Assembly (NCBI GenBank): GCA_964619535.1
Contig: CAZUEX010000004.1
Coordinates: 186,001-250,000 of the forward strand
DNA from: Leptonema sp964619535
GTDB lineage: Bacteria; Spirochaetota; Leptospiria; Leptospirales; Leptonemataceae
DNA: 64,000 nucleotides
Direction: 5' to 3'
Shown piece by piece: positions 1-8,612 of this stretch (the first letter of the stretch is position 1; each line of letters starts with the position of its first letter). The notes under the pieces are model-generated. The model was given only the letters and a program-made list of their open reading frames with translations, was not told the origin of the DNA and made no database searches. Both the position numbers and the translations under genes were made by a program.

Positions 1-1
1 T

Positions 2-109
2 GAACCGCCTCCGCCGCGTCCGCCGGGACGTGTAATCGAAGCCGAAGCCCCAGAGGACAAGGCAAAAGAGCTCGTCCGTCTTCTTCGCGAAGAGGCGAAG
101 GTCATCTGA
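2..109 (+). CDS. etfB: Electron transfer flavoprotein beta subunit, C-terminal end only
   Basis: Only the last 35 codons are in the window, ending at TGA 107-109. The reading frame has a proline-rich stretch followed by a charged helix (EAPEDKAKELVRLLREEAKVI), which matches the usual C-terminal tail of EtfB. In the family this tail contacts the alpha subunit. The 24-bp gap to a complete etfA on the same strand makes the identity secure by context. EtfAB carries electrons from acyl-CoA dehydrogenases to the quinone pool through ETF:quinone oxidoreductase. Confidence 0.85.
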   Translation, partial: EPPPPRPPGRVIEAEAPEDKAKELVRLLREEAKVI

Positions 110-133
110 TCGAAATAATCTCAGGAGTACATC

Positions 134-1075
134 ATGTCTATTCTTGCAGTAGCTGAACTGAAAGGGGATTCGCTGAAGAAGATTTCCCGTGAACTGACCT
201 CTGCCGGTCGAAAACTGGGCGGTCCCGTTGTGGCCCTGCTCATCAATGGAACCGACGATCATGCCAACGAGCTTTTCGATGCCGGTGCTGATACCGTTGT
301 AAAAGCCTCCCTTGGCGATTACAGCCCGCAGGGTGTTGCCAATATTGTGGCTGCCGTTGCCGCTGAAAAAGGCGCGAAGGCCGTTCTGATCCCTCACTCT
401 GTACAGGGTAAAGACTACGCTGGCCGCGTTGCTGTTGCGATGAATGCCAGCCTTGTTGCCGATATCATCGAGGTGTCGGGCTCTGCCGATGCCATGGAAG
501 TGAAGAAGCCTGTCTATTCCGGAAAGGCTTATGCCAACATCAAGCTTGGCGCTCCGGCCGTTCTTACCGTTCGTCCGAACTCTCAGGAAGTTGTAACCGG
601 TTATGCCGGTGCAAAAGCCGTTGAAACAAGCTCCGCTGCAGAAGGCGAGGTTGCTTCGAAGCTGACGAACGTTGAGATGAGCGGTGGAACCAAGGTTGCC
701 CTGACCGACGCAGCCATCATTGTATCCGGTGGTCGTGGTATTAAAGGACCGGAAGCCTGGCCAATGCTGCAGGAGCTGGTCGACACCCTGGGCGGAGCTC
801 TCGGTGCATCCCGCGCTGCCGTAGATGCAGGCTGGATCGATCACGGTCATCAGGTTGGTCAAACGGGGAAAACCGTTTCTCCGAACTGCTACATTGCCTG
901 CGGCATTTCCGGTGCCATCCAGCACCTGGCAGGTATGGGCTCGTCCAAATACATCGTGGCCATCAACAAAGACCCTGATGCACCGATCTTCAAGGTTGCC
1001 ACCTACGGCGTCGTAGATGATCTGTTCAAGGTCGTGCCTGCTCTGACCGAGGAATTCAAGAAGGTTCTGGGCTGA
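134..1075 (+). CDS. etfA: Electron transfer flavoprotein alpha subunit
   Basis: The 313-aa product is the usual EtfA length and forms the FAD-carrying half of the EtfAB heterodimer. The N-terminal half is the variable alpha domain. The C-terminal half has the conserved FAD-binding region, with SGGRGIKGPE near residue 198, the VGQTGKTV loop near 242, the CGISGAIQH segment and AINKDPDAPIF. An AGGAG ribosome site lies just before ATG 134. It follows etfB by 24 bp and is closed by a strong terminator at 1115-1142, so etfBA forms the end of an operon. It probably serves beta-oxidation, which is the main carbon route of leptospires (inference from the group). Confidence 0.96.
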   Translation: MSILAVAELKGDSLKKISRELTSAGRKLGGPVVALLINGTDDHANELFDAGADTVVKASLGDYSPQGVANIVAAVAAEKGAKAVLIPHSVQGKDYAGRVAVAMNASLVADIIEVSGSADAMEVKKPVYSGKAYANIKLGAPAVLTVRPNSQEVVTGYAGAKAVETSSAAEGEVASKLTNVEMSGGTKVALTDAAIIVSGGRGIKGPEAWPMLQELVDTLGGALGASRAAVDAGWIDHGHQVGQTGKTVSPNCYIACGISGAIQHLAGMGSSKYIVAINKDPDAPIFKVATYGVVDDLFKVVPALTEEFKKVLG

Positions 1076-1114
1076 TATCGGCTGCACAGCAAACGAAAAA
1101 CGCAAAACCGATGT

Positions 1115-1142
1115 AAAAAGGGAGCTTTCGGGCTCCCTTTTT
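1115..1142 (+). terminator. Rho-independent terminator of etfBA
   Basis: A perfect 11-bp stem (AAAAAGGGAGC paired with GCTCCCTTTTT) encloses a 6-nt loop. The run of T is part of the 3' arm. It lies 40 bp after the etfA stop. Confidence 0.9.
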
Positions 1143-1245
1143 CTCTGTACGGGCATCGGGAATGCCGTGGACTTGCAGCCACAGGCCCTGTATGTTAGAA
1201 CGATTGTGGCTTGAATTCCTCATTGCCCTCGCTGGAATGGCGGAT

Positions 1246-1827
1246 ATGATGCCAAGAAGTCGTTTCGCCTGCAGCATTCTGCCTGTCATGATCGTATCGA
1301 TGTTCATGTCGGGAACACTGCATGCCAATCCCCTGCGCAAGGTTGTCGGCGTGATGAATTCATCTACGTTTCGGGCCTCCGTCAGCATTCGTTCGGGCAG
1401 CAGTCGCTTCAGCGGAACGCTTTCCTGCTCGGCCGGAAAGATGAACTTTCGCCTGAGTGATGGACGTATCATTGCATCGAATGGGCGTAAGATCTTTGCC
1501 TTTGATCCATCGACGCGTACGATGGGCCGACAGGACGCTACGGGTGGCGGCGGCCTGGGCTGGATACTGTCCTACAATGCGCGCATCACCGGTAACCGTG
1601 CCGTTCTTACGCCAACCTCGCCGAACCAGCGTTATGAAGAGGTGCGGCTCAGCTGGGATGATGGATACTTCCTGCGAAGCATATCAATGAAAGGAAAGGG
1701 AGGCGACGTAATTTCCATCAGACTGAGCAACATAAAACGGGTGGCCAGCTTTCCGGTTTCGATCTTCAGCTATAAACCACCTCCGGGTTCAAGAACCGTT
1801 GACAATCCGTTGAACCAGCGCAACTGA
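1246..1827 (+). CDS. Exported LolA-like protein
   Basis: The start was chosen at tandem ATG codons (1246/1249), because the protein then begins with a clean signal peptide (MPRSRFACSILPVMIVSMF...TLHA, cleavage before NPL). The reading frame stays open upstream to 1162. The mature part of about 165 aa is rich in beta strands, with a pattern like LolA/LolB-type carriers: an amphipathic strand with RSGSSRFSGTL, then GRIIASNGRKIFAFDPSTRTM and a C-terminal SIKRV-like strand. LolA-type proteins ferry lipoproteins through the periplasm. Function here is inferred from fold pattern only; it could be another outer-membrane lipoprotein-sorting domain protein. It is 15 bp from the next gene, so cotranscription is likely. 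Confidence 0.55.
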   Translation: MMPRSRFACSILPVMIVSMFMSGTLHANPLRKVVGVMNSSTFRASVSIRSGSSRFSGTLSCSAGKMNFRLSDGRIIASNGRKIFAFDPSTRTMGRQDATGGGGLGWILSYNARITGNRAVLTPTSPNQRYEEVRLSWDDGYFLRSISMKGKGGDVISIRLSNIKRVASFPVSIFSYKPPPGSRTVDNPLNQRN

Positions 1828-1842
1828 TGTTCGTCCAATAAC

Positions 1843-3618
1843 ATGGATCCCTCTCTTACAAGAACGAAAGCACATGTTCTGTTCGGAGAGCTGTACAGTA
1901 AGCCCCGTCCTCCCGAGCTGCAGCAGAAGGTGGAGGAGGCCATTAAGGGCGTTTCCGATATCTTTGTGCGTATACAGAAGATTCAGGAAATCGACGAGCA
2001 GTATGAACGCAGCCGCAGATCAGGCAGTCGCACATCGGGGCGCTCTGCACCTGCGCGTCGTAGCCGCTCAACGGCAGCTCCGGCACCGGCGCCCCTTCGG
2101 CCAAAGTCCTCTTCTACCGGCAAAGGCGGCTTTCTTTCATTCCTTTTCGGCAAAAGCGACCTGGCAGCCTGGGGAGACAAAACAGGTACGATTGTTACCG
2201 GTGTCTTTGGACTGAATCAGCGCCTTTCGTCGCAGGTACAGCGAGCCTTCTCTGCCATTCAGGAAAAGCAGATTGTTGAACTGTTGAAGGCCATGCGCTT
2301 CTTTATCCAGAAGGGATGGGAACGTTTCCCTCCTCCTCAGTATAACCTGATCATTACCCTTTACCAGTTTTTTGAAGAGTATGTGAAAGTAGATCTTCTC
2401 TTCAGAAAGGGGGAGCCGGTTCGCAATATACTGACCCAGACGATTAAGCTGCAGGTATTATATGCACAGCTGCTGCAGTTCGAAAATGTGACTAACTTCC
2501 TGCGAGAGGACTTTGTCGATTTCTTAAGAGAAGACAAGGACTACGGCACGGTAAGTTCAGATCTGCTTTCAGGCATAGAGAGTATCCTGGGCTTTGAAAC
2601 AAGAAGACCCCGATTAACCGACTGTATCCTTGCTCTGTATGTGATTGAACGTAAGCGCCTTTTTTCATGGCAGGATCTTATCGCAGAGTTGCAGGTGGGA
2701 GCGCCGGTAACCAATCGTTACAGGGCGCCGGATAAGATTCAAAAGGTGATTCAACACAGACAGGAGCGCCTTCGCAACGAGATTGATTTTCGAAAACGAT
2801 CGATCGCCGAGATAGCCTATATTCGCGAAACCTACTTTAAGATCGATGAGCGCGGAAAGGCAAACGTTGATTTTATTCAGGAGATTGCCCGGGATGTTCT
2901 CAGCCGGTCGAGTGGCGAACAGAGGACATCGGCCGAGTATTTTCGGTCATCCGTTACCGAGCCGCACCGTCTTCTTGCCATTCTGCTAAAGGATGTCGAT
3001 GTAAACTTTATTCAGATCCTGTCGGGCAGTGTGCACGTGTATCAGGAAGGTGCCCCCGCAGAGGTGATCATCTTTCGTCCCGGCCTCTTTAAGAATGAGA
3101 TGGACATGCTGAGCGAGCTGCAGCAGGACATGGCCGAATTCCTGAAAACATACAAGAATGTGACGTTTTCTTTTGCCATGTATCTGGCGGCCACAAAAGG
3201 GGAGGCCAAAGATCAGGTCAGTCAGAACTTTCGCCCGATTGCTACAAAAAGCTGCCAGCTTTTTTCTTCACTTCTCAGTAAACTGAGAACGGTTCTCGTT
3301 GCGCACCGGGAAACCGTAGAGAAAGAGGCAACAGGGCACCTGAAAGAGGCGCTGCAACGGACCCGAATGATTCCCATCGAAACGATCAGTGCGGAGCAGA
3401 GGTTTCTGCCTTTTGCCGATGCCATTGTGGCCGGCTCTACCAGGTTCAGCCGCAAGACCGTGCTGGATACCATCGAAGAGATGGTGCGCTGTCTTTACAA
3501 TTATCTGTATGTGTATCGGGATGCGGCTCTGTTACAAACCCTTAACTCCGTTCCAAGGTTGAAATCCGAGGTCAGTCTTCTGGAGAAAAAATTATTGCAG
3601 TATGGGACGGATGAGTGA
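1843..3618 (+). CDS. Conserved spirochaete protein of unknown function, 591 aa
   Basis: I do not recognise a characterised family. A possible match is one of the spirochaete-only DUFs such as DUF5312, which I could not check. The first 55 residues are helical. Residues about 56-95 are a low-complexity Ser/Arg/Ala/Pro linker, followed by GKGGFLSFLFGKSD. The remaining roughly 480 residues are mainly alpha-helical and amphipathic, without transmembrane segments or a signal peptide, so a cytoplasmic location is expected. It sits between an exported LolA-like gene and hfq, all on the same strand. The ribosome site is weak. Confidence 0.75.
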   Translation: MDPSLTRTKAHVLFGELYSKPRPPELQQKVEEAIKGVSDIFVRIQKIQEIDEQYERSRRSGSRTSGRSAPARRSRSTAAPAPAPLRPKSSSTGKGGFLSFLFGKSDLAAWGDKTGTIVTGVFGLNQRLSSQVQRAFSAIQEKQIVELLKAMRFFIQKGWERFPPPQYNLIITLYQFFEEYVKVDLLFRKGEPVRNILTQTIKLQVLYAQLLQFENVTNFLREDFVDFLREDKDYGTVSSDLLSGIESILGFETRRPRLTDCILALYVIERKRLFSWQDLIAELQVGAPVTNRYRAPDKIQKVIQHRQERLRNEIDFRKRSIAEIAYIRETYFKIDERGKANVDFIQEIARDVLSRSSGEQRTSAEYFRSSVTEPHRLLAILLKDVDVNFIQILSGSVHVYQEGAPAEVIIFRPGLFKNEMDMLSELQQDMAEFLKTYKNVTFSFAMYLAATKGEAKDQVSQNFRPIATKSCQLFSSLLSKLRTVLVAHRETVEKEATGHLKEALQRTRMIPIETISAEQRFLPFADAIVAGSTRFSRKTVLDTIEEMVRCLYNYLYVYRDAALLQTLNSVPRLKSEVSLLEKKLLQYGTDE

Positions 3619-3739
3619 GAAATTATACAAATTTATATTATGGCGAACACACAGAAAAGGTCGCCCGGGCAGTCAGAAGGCTGCACTACAGGTGTCCCGA
3701 TGGAGGGCACTGCAATAACTGCAATAAAAAGAGGAGAAC

Positions 3740-3964
3740 ATGCCTAAACAGTACGGCGCAATTGAGCAGAATCAGCTCATCGAAAAGGCCCGCAAGCGGT
3801 CGATGGCGATTCAGATATTCTTGAAAAGTGGAGTACCGATACGCGGAAAGGTCATTGCTCACGATAATCATTCCGTTTTTGTTGTAACAGAACAGGGGCA
3901 GATCTTGATCTACAAGCATGCCATTTCATCTCTGTCACCGTCGCGCCCCCCACGTAGAAGATGA
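3740..3964 (+). CDS. hfq: RNA chaperone Hfq
   Basis: The 74-aa protein has both Sm motifs. Sm1 includes IQIFLKSGVPIRGKVIAHDNH and Sm2 is ILIYKHAISSL, ending SPSRP. This is the standard Hfq core with almost no C-terminal tail, apart from a basic PPRRR end. Hfq forms a hexameric ring that pairs small RNAs with mRNAs. A good AGAGGAG ribosome site precedes ATG 3740. The usual miaA neighbour is absent, and the stop overlaps the start of a glycosyltransferase gene (ATGA at 3961), indicating translational coupling. Confidence 0.95.
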   Translation: MPKQYGAIEQNQLIEKARKRSMAIQIFLKSGVPIRGKVIAHDNHSVFVVTEQGQILIYKHAISSLSPSRPPRRR

Positions 3965-5112
3965 GCTCTGAAAGGATTACCATAGCGGTGGATGCGCGCC
4001 CGCTCACGCATCCTGTAAGCGGCGTTTCGAGGATGATATCCCGCATCATCGAACAGCTGTACGACGAGGCCTTTGAATTCCATCTGTTTGCTCCGGCTAA
4101 CTGGAACAGAGACTTTGAAGGCGTGATCAAGCAGTCCAATGTGATCTGGAATCAGTCGCATGGCATTCTTTCTGCGAAGGCCGGCCTCTGGTATAACAGC
4201 ACCCTTCCCATGATCCTGAACCGGATGAAGCCCGCCATCTACTGGGGAACACAGCAGACGGTTCCTGCCTTCCTTTCCCCCCGTATACCAACCGTTCTTA
4301 CGTTTCATGACTTTGTAAGCTATCGCTTTCCGGATACCATTCGTCTTGCCGCGCGCATTCAACAGCGGATGCTGCAGAGGCGCAGCGTTCGCATTGCCGA
4401 CTGCATTATCGCAAACTCCAGGCAGACCATGCAGGAGATTCAGTCCTTTTTTGGCACGGATGTGGAGCGGTTGCGTGTGGGCTATCCTGGCGTGGAAAAC
4501 GGTCTGCATGAACGAAAGAATGACCGCAAAGGCGACAGGAAAGGCGGCAAAAGCCTTCCGATCAGCATCCAGGGCCCGTACATCCTGTCTGTTTCCACGA
4601 TTGAGCCAAGAAAGAACTATGGCATGTTGCTTGAGGCCTATCTCAGGTACCATCGCAGCGAGGCAGAAACGCCCTACAGCCTGGTGCTGGCAGGCCGTCG
4701 CGGCTGGGAATCGAGGGAGTTTTTTGCGCGTCTGGACCAGATTCAACAGGAAACAGGGTCTGTTTTTGTTCTGGAAGGGCTTCGTGATGATCAGCTTTCA
4801 GCACTTTACGAGGATGCGTCGTTCTTCTGCCTGCCCTCTCTTTACGAGGGCTTCGGCATTCCTCTTCTCGAAGCCCTGAGTCACGGAAAGCCTGCCGTTG
4901 TATCAGACCTGGCATGCTTTCACGAGATTGCCGGCGATAAGGTGCGTTACCTGCCTGCACATGACGTGGACTCCTGGGCCATGGCCCTGAAGCAGATGGT
5001 AGAAAAACATCGCAGTGGAGCCCTGAAAGAGGTGGATTTTGACACCGCTCGGTGGTCCTGGAAGAAAACCGCTGAGATTTACAGGGCAGCCTTTAAAGAG
5101 CTGGCTTCCTGA
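3961..5112 (+). CDS. Glycosyltransferase, GT4 family (group 1)
   Basis: The 383-aa protein has a two-Rossmann GT-B architecture. An N-terminal acceptor domain carries VDARPLTHPVSGVSRM. The C-terminal nucleotide-sugar domain has STIEPRKNYGMLLEAY near residue 210 and the donor-binding EGFGIPLLEALSHGKPAVVSD motif near 300 (the E-x7-E signature). No signal peptide is seen. Family members add sugars to lipid carriers or polysaccharides from an NDP-sugar; the substrate is unknown here. It overlaps the hfq stop by 4 nt and its 3' end overlaps the convergent bactofilin gene by 34 bp. A short KNDRKGDRKGGK insertion separates the two domains. Confidence 0.9.
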   Translation: MSSERITIAVDARPLTHPVSGVSRMISRIIEQLYDEAFEFHLFAPANWNRDFEGVIKQSNVIWNQSHGILSAKAGLWYNSTLPMILNRMKPAIYWGTQQTVPAFLSPRIPTVLTFHDFVSYRFPDTIRLAARIQQRMLQRRSVRIADCIIANSRQTMQEIQSFFGTDVERLRVGYPGVENGLHERKNDRKGDRKGGKSLPISIQGPYILSVSTIEPRKNYGMLLEAYLRYHRSEAETPYSLVLAGRRGWESREFFARLDQIQQETGSVFVLEGLRDDQLSALYEDASFFCLPSLYEGFGIPLLEALSHGKPAVVSDLACFHEIAGDKVRYLPAHDVDSWAMALKQMVEKHRSGALKEVDFDTARWSWKKTAEIYRAAFKELAS

Positions 5113-5468
5113 GGATCGATCATCTCGCAATTTCCATCGAACACAACGCCTTCAGCGATCTGGAGGCGGGCCGTTCTGATGTTGCCGATGATCTTTCCCG
5201 TGCTCAGCATCTCGATGCGCTTCAAAGCCTCGATGTTTCCGATGACAGTTCCGCCGACGATAACGGTATTGCAGCGGATATTTGCCTTCACCCGGGCACC
5301 TTCGCCGATTACCAGAACCCCGCTGGAGCGGATCTCGCCTTCAAACTCGCCGTTAATCTGTAGCGGCTTTTCGAATTCGAGAATGCCCTGGAAATGGGTT
5401 CCTTTCTCAAAGATGGTTGTTACCGATCCTTCTTCGGTAATAAGCGGGGCTAAGGGTTTCTTTGCCAT
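5079..5468 (-). CDS. Bactofilin (polymer-forming cytoskeletal protein)
   Basis: The 129-aa protein has the short right-handed beta-helix typical of bactofilins (DUF583). Its repeating glycine-centred strands include GILEFEKPLQINGEFEGEI, GVLVIGEGARVKANI and TVIVGGTVIGNIEA. Bactofilins self-assemble into filaments without nucleotide and help set cell curvature or position envelope enzymes; in leptospires they affect helical shape. It is convergent with the glycosyltransferase and overlaps it by 34 bp. It lies downstream of the TPR gene on the same strand. Confidence 0.93.
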   Translation of the reverse strand: MAKKPLAPLITEEGSVTTIFEKGTHFQGILEFEKPLQINGEFEGEIRSSGVLVIGEGARVKANIRCNTVIVGGTVIGNIEALKRIEMLSTGKIIGNIRTARLQIAEGVVFDGNCEMIDPQEASSLKAAL

Positions 5469-5541
5469 AGGTCATCCACAGGTTTTTTCAGAGCGGTAAC
5501 GGAGCAAGGTTTTTATCAGCTTTTTATCGGTACGATGCCGG

Positions 5542-5763
5542 CTACTTCGTTTTCATAACGAAGACGCCATCCCAGTCATCGTCCGGAGGATTGGCCTTGT
5601 AGGCCTCGGAACGTTCAAGATAAAGCTTCGATGGCCCATCATCGGGACGGATTTCCAGCGCCTTTTGAAAGCCTGCAATGGCTTCATCCCATTTGCGCTG
5701 CTTGTACAGCGAAAGGGCCGCATTGTAGGTTTCGAGGAGCTTTTTATCCTGCTCGGTGAACAT
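5542..5763 (-). CDS. Small TPR protein resembling the C-terminal tail of class III cyclases
   Basis: The 73-aa protein holds two helix pairs of the TPR type (YNAALSLYKQRKWDEAIAGFQKALEIRPDDGPSKLYLERSEAY) and ends PPDDDWDGVFVMKTK. That ending is the one often found at the extreme C-terminus of CHASE2/HAMP class III adenylate cyclases, where the TPR unit follows the catalytic domain. Here it stands alone with no cyclase in frame. It is 9 bp downstream of the aldo/keto reductase-like gene and probably cotranscribed with it. The role is unknown; it may be a detached protein-interaction module. Confidence 0.8.
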   Translation of the reverse strand: MFTEQDKKLLETYNAALSLYKQRKWDEAIAGFQKALEIRPDDGPSKLYLERSEAYKANPPDDDWDGVFVMKTK

Positions 5764-5772
5764 GGCTGTATT

Positions 5773-7200
5773 CTATCCGGCAGAGGTCCGGGGCAACCAA
5801 CTTTCATCCACTTCCGGGATTTTTATGAAGGAATCCCTTGCAAAAAGGCCGGTCATCTGCCGGACGGCCTTGCTATTTCTCATCCCCACGAAGACCGTAT
5901 CCATGCCATCGGCCAGCACCGCCTGGACGGCCAGCATGGACAGCGGAAGACTGAGGCCCGTGACCTTCTGTAGATGGCGCTCCAGATCTTCCATGGCCAG
6001 GTGATGCCTGTAGGCCGTGTAAGACGGCAGAAAGCCCAGGGCCGTGTGCAGCAGGCGCATATAGCGCTGGAAAAGCAGTCGCCCCGTGTCGGGATCAGAG
6101 CAGTGCTCAAGGCCTGCACGTAAGGCCGATACACTGCGCTGAAAAGGTACCGTAAGGCCATCAATGACCGGCAGGACCGTTTCCAGGTCCTTGATCTGTC
6201 TGCGATAATGAACCAGGGATCGATAGACAGAGGGAGTCCTGCTGTCGAAAGAGAAGCGATGCTCTCTTTCATTGATGAGCTGCAGCATTCGTTCTTCGAG
6301 GGATAGCAGCTCATCCTCGATGCGCATCTGTCTTGCTTCCGGATTCTCTTCGCCCTCCGGTGGCGGATCGATCATCCGGGCCAGGCGTAAAATGCTGTCA
6401 TCGTAAAGAGCATTTAAGGGTCTGCAGCCCAGTGTAAAGAGCCCTTTCTTTCTTGCAAAGGCCAGCAGGGGCCGGTATTCCCTTTCAAGCAGGTTGGCGG
6501 GGAACTGCACAACGCGAAAGCCAGGCGGCGCCGTGTCCAGCAAATCCTCCAGCACAGACAGTCCATCGGCAGAGGGCAGGGCATTGGAGCTGATGCCGTA
6601 GAACTGAATCCGTCCCTGCTGACGTTCCTTTTCGAGGTGGAACAGAGCCCTGTTTACCCGCCTGAGATCCTCTTCCCATTGCAGTTCGGGGTTGTGCAGC
6701 AGAAAGATGTCGATGGTTTGCAGCCCCAGGCGTTGCAGGGAAAGATCGATCTGCATGCTCAGAAAATCCGGGTGCAGGCTGTGAGCCAGCGAAGGAGACA
6801 GATGCACGGTGTTGTCTGGCATGCGTCCGCTGAGAAGCTTCAGGGTTGAACCTTCGATAAAGCCGGCTCGCTCAACGACAATGACCTCATCTCGAAAGAG
6901 CCGTCTGGCCTCAAAGAGCTCCTGCAATACATTGCCGACGAGAACCTCCGCTGCACCGTCCGAATGGTTCGGCGCCACGTCGATGATATTGATCCCGGAG
7001 AGAAAGGCCTCACGCAGGGTATCGTGGTGGTCGGTGCGATCCCTGTGGGCTCGGTAGGTTCCGATGCCGAGGCGCGAGGCATGGAAGGGAAGTAAGGCCG
7101 GCGACACAGTCCAGGAGGAGGCTGCATAGTTACGAAAGGTTCGTTGCAGCCTCTTAAAGTAACGACGTGTTCCTTCGCCGGTAGCCCCGCCGGGCATCAT
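5773..7200 (-). CDS. Aldo/keto reductase-like protein with altered catalytic residues
   Basis: The 475-aa protein has an N-terminal aldo/keto reductase TIM barrel (about residues 35-300) and a helical C-terminal extension. The family pattern is visible: SRLGIGTYR, GINIIDVAPNHSDGAAEVLVG, the substrate-site LLHNPELQ, and YGISSNALP. The position of the catalytic Tyr (Asp-x4-Tyr) is occupied by His in DVAPNH, and the catalytic Lys of the VFIATK-type strand appears to be Arg in VIVVER. Oxidoreductase activity is therefore doubtful. It overlaps the preceding UVR-like gene by 4 nt (ATGA) and is followed by the TPR gene, so the three form one minus-strand operon. Confidence 0.8.
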   Translation of the reverse strand: MMPGGATGEGTRRYFKRLQRTFRNYAASSWTVSPALLPFHASRLGIGTYRAHRDRTDHHDTLREAFLSGINIIDVAPNHSDGAAEVLVGNVLQELFEARRLFRDEVIVVERAGFIEGSTLKLLSGRMPDNTVHLSPSLAHSLHPDFLSMQIDLSLQRLGLQTIDIFLLHNPELQWEEDLRRVNRALFHLEKERQQGRIQFYGISSNALPSADGLSVLEDLLDTAPPGFRVVQFPANLLEREYRPLLAFARKKGLFTLGCRPLNALYDDSILRLARMIDPPPEGEENPEARQMRIEDELLSLEERMLQLINEREHRFSFDSRTPSVYRSLVHYRRQIKDLETVLPVIDGLTVPFQRSVSALRAGLEHCSDPDTGRLLFQRYMRLLHTALGFLPSYTAYRHHLAMEDLERHLQKVTGLSLPLSMLAVQAVLADGMDTVFVGMRNSKAVRQMTGLFARDSFIKIPEVDESWLPRTSAG

Positions 7201-7901
7201 GCGTTTCGACCGGGCTCGGCATCGAGGATGCGGTTCTGGTAAAAGGCCGCAGCCTCATATCGTTCTTCTGCAATGGCACGGAACTTTTTGATGTAAAGCT
7301 CGGCGATTTCATGCCTGGAGTTGCGGATCAGCTGCTCGAAATTCCATACATCCAGCTCGGGATGGTGTGAGCGGATGTAACGAATGACCGAGCGATACTG
7401 ATCGATGTCTGCCTTTTTCTGCAGCAAGGTCTCCAGCTGGTTCAGGCTGGAACGCAGATCAAGGGGATGTTCATCCTCAACAGCAGGGTCCGCTTCGAGG
7501 TCAAGGTTCAGGAATTCAATGCCCTGTTCCTGTGCCATGGACAGATACCTCTTCTGGAAGAGGTCTACATAGTCCTGTACGATGTGGTTCAGCTCATCCA
7601 TCCGAACCTGGAAGTAATCCTCTTCTTCGCTGTTTTCCGGCAGCTGAAAAGGCTCCAGTTCTATGACATCCACGTCCCCCATGAAATCGAGGACCCGATC
7701 CAGATGGCTGCGATCACGAAAGGATGTGGGCGGGAACACCACGACCGGGTAATGGCTCATATGAGCGGAAAGGGCGCTCACAGAGATATGAACGGCCAGA
7801 ATTTTGCCTTCCGGGTCAATGGGGTTCTTCCCGCGGACATCGGCGAAGGCTACCAGAACTCCGCATGGAGCATTCTGATTCCCCCGGACAAACGGCTGCA
7901 T
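7197..7901 (-). CDS. Protein of unknown function with a C-terminal UVR-like motif
   Basis: The 234-aa protein is not one I can name. It is acidic and helical, with no signal peptide. Residues about 205-228 (RAIAEERYEAAAFYQNRILDAE) resemble the UVR/UvrB-C motif, a helical hairpin used for protein-protein contacts. A beta-rich N-terminal part contains VVVFPPTSFRDRS. The start is taken as the first ATG; an internal start is possible because the first 35 residues are poorly patterned. It heads the operon with the aldo/keto reductase-like gene. Confidence 0.72.
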   Translation of the reverse strand: MQPFVRGNQNAPCGVLVAFADVRGKNPIDPEGKILAVHISVSALSAHMSHYPVVVFPPTSFRDRSHLDRVLDFMGDVDVIELEPFQLPENSEEEDYFQVRMDELNHIVQDYVDLFQKRYLSMAQEQGIEFLNLDLEADPAVEDEHPLDLRSSLNQLETLLQKKADIDQYRSVIRYIRSHHPELDVWNFEQLIRNSRHEIAELYIKKFRAIAEERYEAAAFYQNRILDAEPGRNA

Positions 7902-7920
7902 GAGTTGAATTTAACGAAAA

Positions 7921-7976
7921 GAAAAGGACGGTCAAGTGGAATTCAAGGTTCTTCCCGGTCGTTTCTCGGGCCGTCC
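7921..7976 (-). terminator. Terminator after cysE
   Basis: On the minus strand GGACGG (7976-7971) pairs with CCGTCC (7931-7926), with an inner CCCG/CGGG pair. A TTTTC tract follows. It begins 3 bp after the cysE stop. Confidence 0.65.
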
Positions 7977-7979
7977 GTC

Positions 7980-8612
7980 TTAGATTCCCGCTCCGTCCGA
8001 CACATAATCCGGTCCAGGACCCGCTCCCAGCTCCTGCTTTACCTCTTCGAGGCGGTAGCCCGAGAATGGCAGAGGCTCCGGCGGATGCACCTTGCGCTGT
8101 CCACGCTTCACGATCATGGCCGGCGCACCGACGACGGTGCAGTGATCGGGTACGTCCCTGTTTACGATGACGCTTTCCGCTCCGATCTTCACTCCGTTAC
8201 CGATGTTGATCGGGCCAAGCAGCGTGCTGTGTGTTCCGATGAAGCAGTCATCCCCTACGGTGGGATGTCGTTTGCGGTTATGTTTTCCGGTTCCTCCCAG
8301 CGTAACGCCGTGGAACATCACACAATTTTTGCCGATGACGGCCGTTTCACCGATGACCACTCCCATACCGTGATCACAGAAGAAGCCCGGGCCGATGCGC
8401 GCACCGGGATGGATCTCCAGGCCGGTCAAAAAGCGACTGATCTGCGAAAACAGCCGTGCCAGAAAGCACAGGCCCATCTTATACAGAGGATGACAGATAA
8501 AGCGATGGAACAGCATCGCATGCAGGGTGGGATACAGAAGGATTTCAAGGCCGCGCGCAGCGGGATCGTTCCGCCGCGCTGCTTTCATATCTTCCCAGAT
8601 AGCAAGGCTCAT
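7980..8612 (-). CDS. cysE: Serine O-acetyltransferase
   Basis: The 210-aa enzyme acetylates L-serine with acetyl-CoA to give O-acetylserine, the first step of cysteine synthesis. The start at 8612 is fixed by an ATGA overlap with the upstream gene and a GGAA ribosome site; it gives MSLAIWEDMKAARRNDPAARG, the normal CysE N-terminus. The left-handed beta-helix follows, with HPGARIGPGFFCDHGMGVVIG carrying the catalytic Asp-His pair, then GVTLGGTGK and GAPAMIVKRG. It is last in a dcd-membrane protein-cysE operon and is followed by a terminator. Confidence 0.94.
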   Translation of the reverse strand: MSLAIWEDMKAARRNDPAARGLEILLYPTLHAMLFHRFICHPLYKMGLCFLARLFSQISRFLTGLEIHPGARIGPGFFCDHGMGVVIGETAVIGKNCVMFHGVTLGGTGKHNRKRHPTVGDDCFIGTHSTLLGPINIGNGVKIGAESVIVNRDVPDHCTVVGAPAMIVKRGQRKVHPPEPLPFSGYRLEEVKQELGAGPGPDYVSDGAGI

